From Thamnaconus septentrionalis (taxonomy: Eukaryota; Chordata; Actinopteri; Tetraodontiformes; Monacanthidae): a stretch of 64,000 nt of DNA. Below, piece after piece: positions 59,401 to 64,000 of the stretch. The position numbers and the translations under genes are program-made. The notes below the pieces were generated by a model. The model did not search any database. It was not told where the DNA came from and saw only the letters and a program-made list of their open reading frames with translations. How positions within the stretch are numbered: the first letter of the stretch is position 1; each line of letters begins with the position of its first letter. Location of the stretch: NCBI GenBank assembly GCA_009823395.1, contig CM020518.1, positions 12,210,501 to 12,274,500 on the forward strand, read 5' to 3'.

Positions 59401-60182
59401 GCGACTGGAGATGATAGCCTTTGTTGCAACATTTATGATTACTGAGTTCAGGATTAAGTAATGTTAGAATAATGACCCTTTGTTAATCGCATTTCTGTTT
59501 CAGTGTCAGATAAACCGGTTCGAGCAAACCCAAATTACAATAAATTATTGGACCGGATCACCTGCCTTTGCCTATCTGTTCTGATAGACAGACCAATGGG
59601 TTGATCACCTCCTTGAACCAGATTGTTTAATTAGCTCTCCACCTCTTACAAGCTGAATATTTTTCACTATTCCTCAATAATTGGACAGGACACACAAACG
59701 CACATTTTTACTGGAGGCAATAAACAGAAGGCTGAATGGATTATTATAATTTTTTTTTTTAAAGCGTCAATTGGACAAAGCATTTGTCAACTGCGTCATT
59801 TATAAGGTGACTTTATGAATGAAAGATGAATTAATGTGAACAAACATAGACGGATAAACTCACCTGATTGCGCGTGAACATGCCGGCAGAACATACTGTT
59901 GTAAGCAAGGGTCAGAGCTTGTACAAAGAAAACAGCAAAGTGATTCAAGATTGTCAGGACCGAAAGCGTTGTTTGTTTTATAAATATAATACATATATAT
60001 TTTTTTTTTAAATCATGCAATATTATCTTCATTGTTCTACACGTCTTGTTCAGATAATTTCACACCGACAAGAAATAAAAAATCCCAAATATCCACTTAC
60101 CGAAGATTACAACCTGTGATTGGATTCTGTCCATGGACTTCTCGGCGTTGGCGCGATCAAAACGAAAAGCGCCACCAGCCAT
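52652..60182 (-). CDS. gp130-family class I cytokine receptor (IL31RA/OSMR/LIFR-like), multi-exon
   Basis: Minus-strand exons, written in transcription order with high coordinate first: 60182-60101, 59917-59864, 58550-58439, 57763-57606, 57520-57375, 56682-56541, 56456-56368, 55292-55094, 54994-54809, 54570-54439, 54194-about 54030, 53741-53555, 53463-53379, 53297-53216 and 53143-52652. The product is about 769 residues. It has a signal peptide, a cytokine-receptor homology module, three fibronectin III domains, one membrane span and a tail with box1. There is no Ig domain, as in IL31RA, IL27RA and IL12RB1. The box1 and last FNIII resemble the IL31RA/OSMR/LIFR group, and IL31RA and IL6ST lie on the same human chromosome arm as ERBIN. 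I therefore favour an IL31RA/OSMR-type receptor but cannot name the orthologue. All joins keep phase except 54030/53741, which is off by one base. The start could be the Met at 60182 or at 60134. Confidence 0.85.
53555..56456 (-). CDS. Receptor exons 7-12: three fibronectin III domains
   Basis: Each domain is split over two exons. Domain 1 runs from 'ELTVKPVVVDVNETDMGG' to 'AYRLQVSAVNNVS', domain 2 from 'GLSVGKLNVTIES' through 'CYSAEWRT' to 'TTQFYFTEG', and domain 3 from 'PVSGPENITFTNVTLDSAV' to 'YEIQISGFTRTGEG'. Such membrane-near FNIII stalks are typical of tall gp130-type receptors and position the membrane-proximal parts for signalling. At the join inside domain 3 the best donor (ACGA|gtagga, exon end 54030) and acceptor (accccag|TTGAAG, 53741) are out of step by one base. 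Confidence 0.82.
55886..56225 (+). mobile_element. tRNA-derived SINE
   Basis: The head has an A-box-like 'tagctccggatgtagagcgg' and a clear B box GGTTCAAATCC at 55941-55951, spaced as in tRNA genes. The body is followed by a tail with 'tgtaaagtgctttgagtg' and 'caatccattagcatta', the form shared with partner LINE tails in fish. It lies in the receptor intron between exons starting 55292 and ending 56368, antisense to the receptor. It is not a functional tRNA: no cloverleaf is preserved beyond the two boxes. Confidence 0.85.
56541..58550 (-). CDS. Receptor exons 3-6: cytokine-receptor homology module
   Basis: Exon 3 carries the paired cysteines and Trp of class I receptors, 'LDCFGRHNQRLYSCTWEPGE' (C-x9-C-x-W). 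Exon 4 continues the first domain with several N-glycosylation sites (NIT, NRT, NVT, NCT). Exon 5 begins 'RCDPPGEATFRRQPG', the hinge into the second domain, and exon 6 ends 'CVWSRVYSVSP', a degenerate WSxWS box (WSRVYS). The donor of exon 5 is weak (gtcggc). Introns fall at phases usual for this family. This module should bind the cytokine. Confidence 0.85.
57070..57150 (-). mobile_element. Short SINE/LINE tail fragment
   Basis: Plus-strand words 'actttatttatttgtatgg', 'ttttcatacaaaaa' and 'cagctcaaagtgcctt' match a common fish retroposon 3' tail in reverse. No head is present. Confidence 0.4.
58850..59225. repeat. Degenerate inverted-repeat-rich minisatellite
   Basis: About 375 bp built from variants of 'gtgatagtttcacgt', 'gtaacgtgaaaa' and 'tatcacgaaaaaa', in alternating orientation. 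A clear hairpin is 'cgtgaaaactatcacg' followed by 'tgtgatagtttcacg' near 58928-58962. CpG (acg/cgt) recurs in each unit although the surroundings are AT-rich. It lies in the receptor intron between exons 2 and 3. I do not recognise the family. Confidence 0.75.
59864..60182 (-). CDS. Receptor exons 1-2: start and signal peptide
   Basis: Exon 1 (60182-60101) offers two in-frame Met codons. The second gives 'MDRIQSQVVIFALTLAYNS' across the splice, a typical signal peptide with core VVIFALTLA. The first would add 16 polar residues ahead of it. The join TTCG|gtaagt to acaag|CTCTGACC is in phase, and exon 2 ends HVHAQS just before the first receptor domain. I prefer the Met at 60134. Confidence 0.7.
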
Positions 60183-60450
60183 GCTTGCCAGCTGAAAGAG
60201 CACCCAGGACGGCTCGACGCTACCTCGCCACCGCAGCACCCTCGCCGTTCATCCTGGCAGCGGGAGCCGCTACTGAAACGGAGGCAAAGTTTTTTTAAGG
60301 GTGTCGCGCGCAGGGCGGGGTCATGTTTCGGACACAGTTCAGAGGATCGACGACGACGACAACAACGCAGCGGTGCGTATGATCGGAGAGCTCGCGTGCA
60401 TGTAGACGCGTTAGTCCGACTCAGCTGGGAGTTTGATAAATCCGCTTGAG
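60183..60450 (-). promoter_or_regulatory. Receptor 5' flank, GC-rich
   Basis: GC-rich and CpG-containing sequence directly upstream (on the minus strand) of the receptor start codon, changing to AT-rich DNA beyond 60,470. It is the natural place for the receptor promoter and 5' UTR, but no start site can be read. Confidence 0.35.
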
Positions 60451-63140
60451 ACACCTATGCGATTGGCATTCGAATTTCTCCGTCATGTGTATGTGATCAG
60501 GGACACTAGGACCCAGGGGTTTTTAAACACAGCTGCTTTGTTCTTCTATTGTCTTAGATTAAAATTGTGACTGTGGCTTCTCCAGGAACAATGCTATTAA
60601 TATCATGTCTCGTGCCATTCATTGGTCTTGTTTTTGTTGTTTGTTGTTTTGTTGTCTTGGTTTGCTTAAACATTTGAGGTGCTGTGTCCTTGTGTGGTTT
60701 TGTTTACTTTCTATTCGTATAATGTGTGGTGTGGATTTGCATCTTTATATCTATATTTTACTTATGAGATTGACTCAGAGTGCATTGATGCTGTGTGTGG
60801 CACGTTGCTAAGTTATTATAGCATTGGTTACCTGAAATTGGTTCCAGGAGTTTTTAGCGTGGGCCCCTTGTTTTATGTTTTTGAATAATACAACTGTATA
60901 ATCTTTGCTTAAATAAGCCTCTGTGGCGTCCTTTTTCCTTTATTGGAAAACCTTCGATTGGTCTGTTCAATCTAGTTCATCTCCTTTCATGTTTGACTCA
61001 CATTTAGGCCTTAGTTGGAGTTTAACTGGACCATGCGCCACACCCCCGCGCCGCCCAGCGTCTGCCCTCGGGAACAAAAAACCTTCGAAGAACGAGCTCC
61101 TTCAACACGTGGTGCGACTACAACTGCTTCTCCTCGGGAGGCTGCACAGCAACTGACAAAGTGTTGTTTTCACTTCTTCTTTTTACAAATAGTGCACCAG
61201 GACTTGATGTATTGAATCGGGCTTGTGAATCAGACTGGTTAACCTGCCGGACGAATTACTCATTCTGTGCAGACAACAAATAGCTGTGATGTGACAACAG
61301 AGACCTTCAAAAGTTTTTATGTTAAAAGAGAGTGACTAAAAGTGAGGGAAAAACAGCCTTTTACTCAGAGATGTGTTTTTGCAGAGTGTCTAATTTTGAC
61401 TCAGCCTCGCTGTTTCGAGGAAAGTCTCTTCCACCCACCCGCTGACTGCCATGAGGGAAGTTAAAAAAAATAAGTGCAAAACTGTGCTGCATACTTTTTA
61501 AATCTTGGTGAAGTACAATATGCATTATCTTTGACATTAACAATCAAACAGTTTAGAGGGAAATCTGCACCTGCAGCCAAATTTCTTTTAAAAACCAAAT
61601 GCCTTTGGAAAAAGGTATCGGCATTTAATTTAATTGGTGGAGAAAAGTAAAGCTTTGAGGAAAAGTTGTTCTTTTAATGTCTTCAAATGATATGGAATGA
61701 CTTTTAAAGGGAGGTCATGTTACAGTAAGCGATTGAATATAGTGTGCACATCCATAAAACAGGTGCGAAACAGTACAAAAAAAAGTGTCATAAAGTGGCT
61801 GCTCGACTTTCAGTCTCTTTTCTTAAAGTTATTTAGCAACCAGTTTTTAACAGCAATGGAAAACATCCAAAGCGATAATGCAATTTAAGAAAAACGCTAA
61901 ACAGGAATCAACTGTGGCCTCCTTAAAAATAGTATAAAGTTCTGCAACCACAAAACTCTTCAGAGATACAAGTTCCCTGTTTGTTTGTTTTTTAATCAAT
62001 CATAGCACATTGATGAAAAAAAGTACTTCACCGGTTGACTGGACTGAAGAGAAGCGACTCAGAACTCATCAAACAACAGCAGAAGTATGTAAATGTGTGT
62101 GTTTGTTGGTTTGACACGGAGGGAGAGAGAGAGATAGAGAGAGAGAGAGTGAGAGAGAGAGAATTTCTGTGCTTCTAGCATCACATCCCTCACCCTGCGG
62201 TCACACAGGAAGCTTGCTTCTTTTTGGACTCTTTATCACAAGGCTCATGCTAAAGGAGAGAGCAAAGTTCTAAACCTGAGGCGTTTTTCTCGTGTTTTGT
62301 GGTGTCTTCTTGTTCCTGCTGGGAGCCACAAGGTCGTGTCCTGCTCTCACATAAAACCATGCTGAACAAAATCACAAACGGGCGTGACACAGGAACCTGA
62401 ACTTACTTGACGTGCGCCTACTTAAGTTTCTCTTCTACGTAATTTCCCCTTCTTATCATCCACCAAGATCAGTGCCGTGCAGCTAGAAAGATCTGCCTGG
62501 TTCCTCTCATGCCTTTTGATCAGAATATGTGACTGCTCTCTTGGTCCCACACAAGGTCACATAAAAAAAAAACTCACATCTGACTATTTCTGTGCACAAA
62601 AGATAACAAAATTTCCCAGGTCTAAGACATTTATAATGAGGGACAGTCCCAGCAGTAACGTCTTTATAGTGCATTCATGTGACATGGTCATTTGAGTCAT
62701 TCAAACCCCGTTTAATCATAATAATAATGATCCTTTAAAAGTTGTCAAAACAGGAGAAACTGTGAAGAACAGAAATGGAGGGGGAAAAAAAGATGAAAGA
62801 AAGAAAAATATGTTTTGTGTGTGGAAAAAAAATATGGGCAAGATAAGACGGTGCAAAAGCCCTGTCCGAGTATGCTTTTGTGTGCATGTATACATGTACA
62901 AACACACAAAGACACAAGGATCTGTGGCACAACAAATAAAGTAACAGCAGCTCATAGCTGAAGTTCACACTACAGCTTCAACTGTCACTTTTTTTGTTCT
63001 AAATCAGGCAGCCTGATGTGCCCAGTAAGCGTGTTTGCATTTACCGTATTTAGAAAAAATAAATAAAAAAATAAAAGTGCATTAGAAGCATGAGGAGACA
63101 CATCCAAATGTTAATATGATGAAGGCGCTTTTAGAGAGAG
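60451..63140. other. Intergenic sequence, no gene seen
   Basis: AT-rich DNA upstream of the receptor. The frame at 60605-60811 is hydrophobic but has no homology or splice context, and the frame at 61015-61215 resembles nothing known to me. An (AG)-rich run lies at 62120-62161. Confidence 0.5.
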
Positions 63141-63143
63141 TTA

Positions 63144-63778
63144 AGGGGGCGCGTTCAGACTGCCAGCCAAAATCCGATTTTTAGCCCATCCAGATTGAAA
63201 CCGGGTGACTCTTTTGTAGTCTGAACAGTCACAAATCACATCAAATCCCATTTTTACAAAATGGATCGAAACCACCTTTGGGAGGTAGTTTTTGTGTCTC
63301 AGTGTGAACAGCTCTAAACACACCGATGGGTTTTGACTGTCTGTGACATCACTATACGTGACGCAAGAGCCAATGCGCCAGACTAGAGGGCGCCATTCCA
63401 GGTGTGGAGCTGTAACGTATTGGAGCAGACAGAAGAAGCAGAAAACAGCAGTCCCTGGACAGAGGAGGAAACTCATTGGCTCATCAGCGTGTGGGGAGAT
63501 ACTGTAGCTCCATTCAAGCCAAGCTCCAGGGCTTGTATCGCAACAAGTGCTGCTGTCGCAACTATATGACGTCACACACTACACGCACTGGACGACGCCT
63601 CCGCTCCGACGTCGTTGCTACAGCAACCTGTCAGATGGGACAATAATGTGGCCCAGTCTGAACAGAGCCACATCCCATTTGGACACTTGCTAAAAACAGT
63701 GTGGACAGTCAGCCCTAAAAATCGGATTTGAGAAGGAATCTGATTTGAATCAGTTCCGCCAGTAGTGTGAACGCAGAC
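63144..63778 (+). mobile_element. Harbinger-type element, long copy with Myb/SANT-like remnant
   Basis: About 635 bp, ends 'ggggcgcgttca' and 'tgaacgcagac', flanked by TTA at 63141-63143 and 63779-63781. The outer parts match the short copy at 28082-28393. The extra interior (about 63385-63715) reads on the plus strand as part of a Myb/SANT-like DNA-binding domain: 'SPWTEEETHWLISVWGD' near 63450-63497 and, one frame over, 'IQAKLQGLYRNK' near 63512-63547. PIF/Harbinger elements encode such a protein beside their transposase. The frame is broken, so it is a relic. Confidence 0.78.
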
Positions 63779-63781
63779 TTA

Positions 63782-64000
63782 GAAGCTCAGCTGTAAATTG
63801 AAAAAAAAAAAAAAAAAAAATTAAAATGCAAATTTATTGATTTTTTTTTTATCCAGGGGAAACAACAGATTGGTAAGATGAAAGGTCAGAATTATTCTTT
63901 TTTTTCTTTTTTTAATACGGTAGGAATCAGAGTGGCTTCTCATGATAAGTACACCACACCATGATGGCAGAACAGCCCAGACTTGAATCGTTTTGCAGGG
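63782..64000. other. Right edge, nothing identified
   Basis: A- and T-runs followed by unique sequence. No feature supported. Confidence 0.5.

Noticed and set aside
60107..60454. Hydrophobic peptide LVALFVLIAPTP on the minus strand as the receptor signal peptide
   Set aside because: This frame reaches a stop before the donor site and has no nearby Met. The MDRIQSQVVIF frame splices in phase into the receptor.

Overview
The window is vertebrate nuclear DNA, most probably from a teleost fish. Genes are split into many short exons with GT/AG introns, AATAAA poly(A) signals are present, and microsatellites are abundant. The mobile elements (L2/CR1-like LINE tails, hAT and Harbinger elements, a tRNA-derived SINE) are of types common in ray-finned fish. 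No bacterial-style operons, CRISPR arrays or replication origins are seen. Most single-frame ORFs are chance frames. I rebuilt the real genes by joining exons whose splice sites and reading phase agree and whose products match remembered vertebrate proteins.

Layout. (1) Bases 1-15,193 hold no gene I can identify. There is an antisense, broken LINE endonuclease region at the left edge, a LINE 3' end near 2.0-2.6 kb, several hAT-type non-autonomous elements, a long (AG)n tract and a CpG-dense patch near 13.4 kb. (2) Bases 15,194 to about 41,150, plus strand: erbin (erbb2ip), a LAP-family scaffold with N-terminal leucine-rich repeats, a long disordered centre and a C-terminal PDZ domain. (3) Bases 42,453 to about 51,945, plus strand: srek1, an SR-related splicing regulator with two RRMs and an RS tail. 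(4) Bases 52,652-60,182, minus strand: a gp130-family class I cytokine receptor with a cytokine-receptor homology module, three fibronectin III domains, one membrane span and a box1 motif. It converges tail to tail with srek1. (5) Bases 60,183-64,000: intergenic DNA with one long Harbinger-type element.

ERBIN and SREK1 are also neighbours on human chromosome 5q12.3, and 5q11.2 carries IL31RA and IL6ST, so the block looks like conserved synteny. The three proteins are not known to form one pathway. Erbin organises basolateral membrane and receptor complexes, SREK1 acts in the nucleus on splice-site choice, and the receptor should signal through JAK/STAT.

The most useful observations are: three 72-84 bp introns whose length is a multiple of three and which contain no stop, so they read as coding sequence; a large erbin exon whose conserved motifs fall in all three frames; two phase-compatible candidate cassette exons ahead of the erbin PDZ; a srek1 without the Glu/Lys tract that names the family; several transposons with readable target-site duplications; and an inverted-repeat-rich satellite inside a receptor intron. 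I see no wholly new molecular system here.
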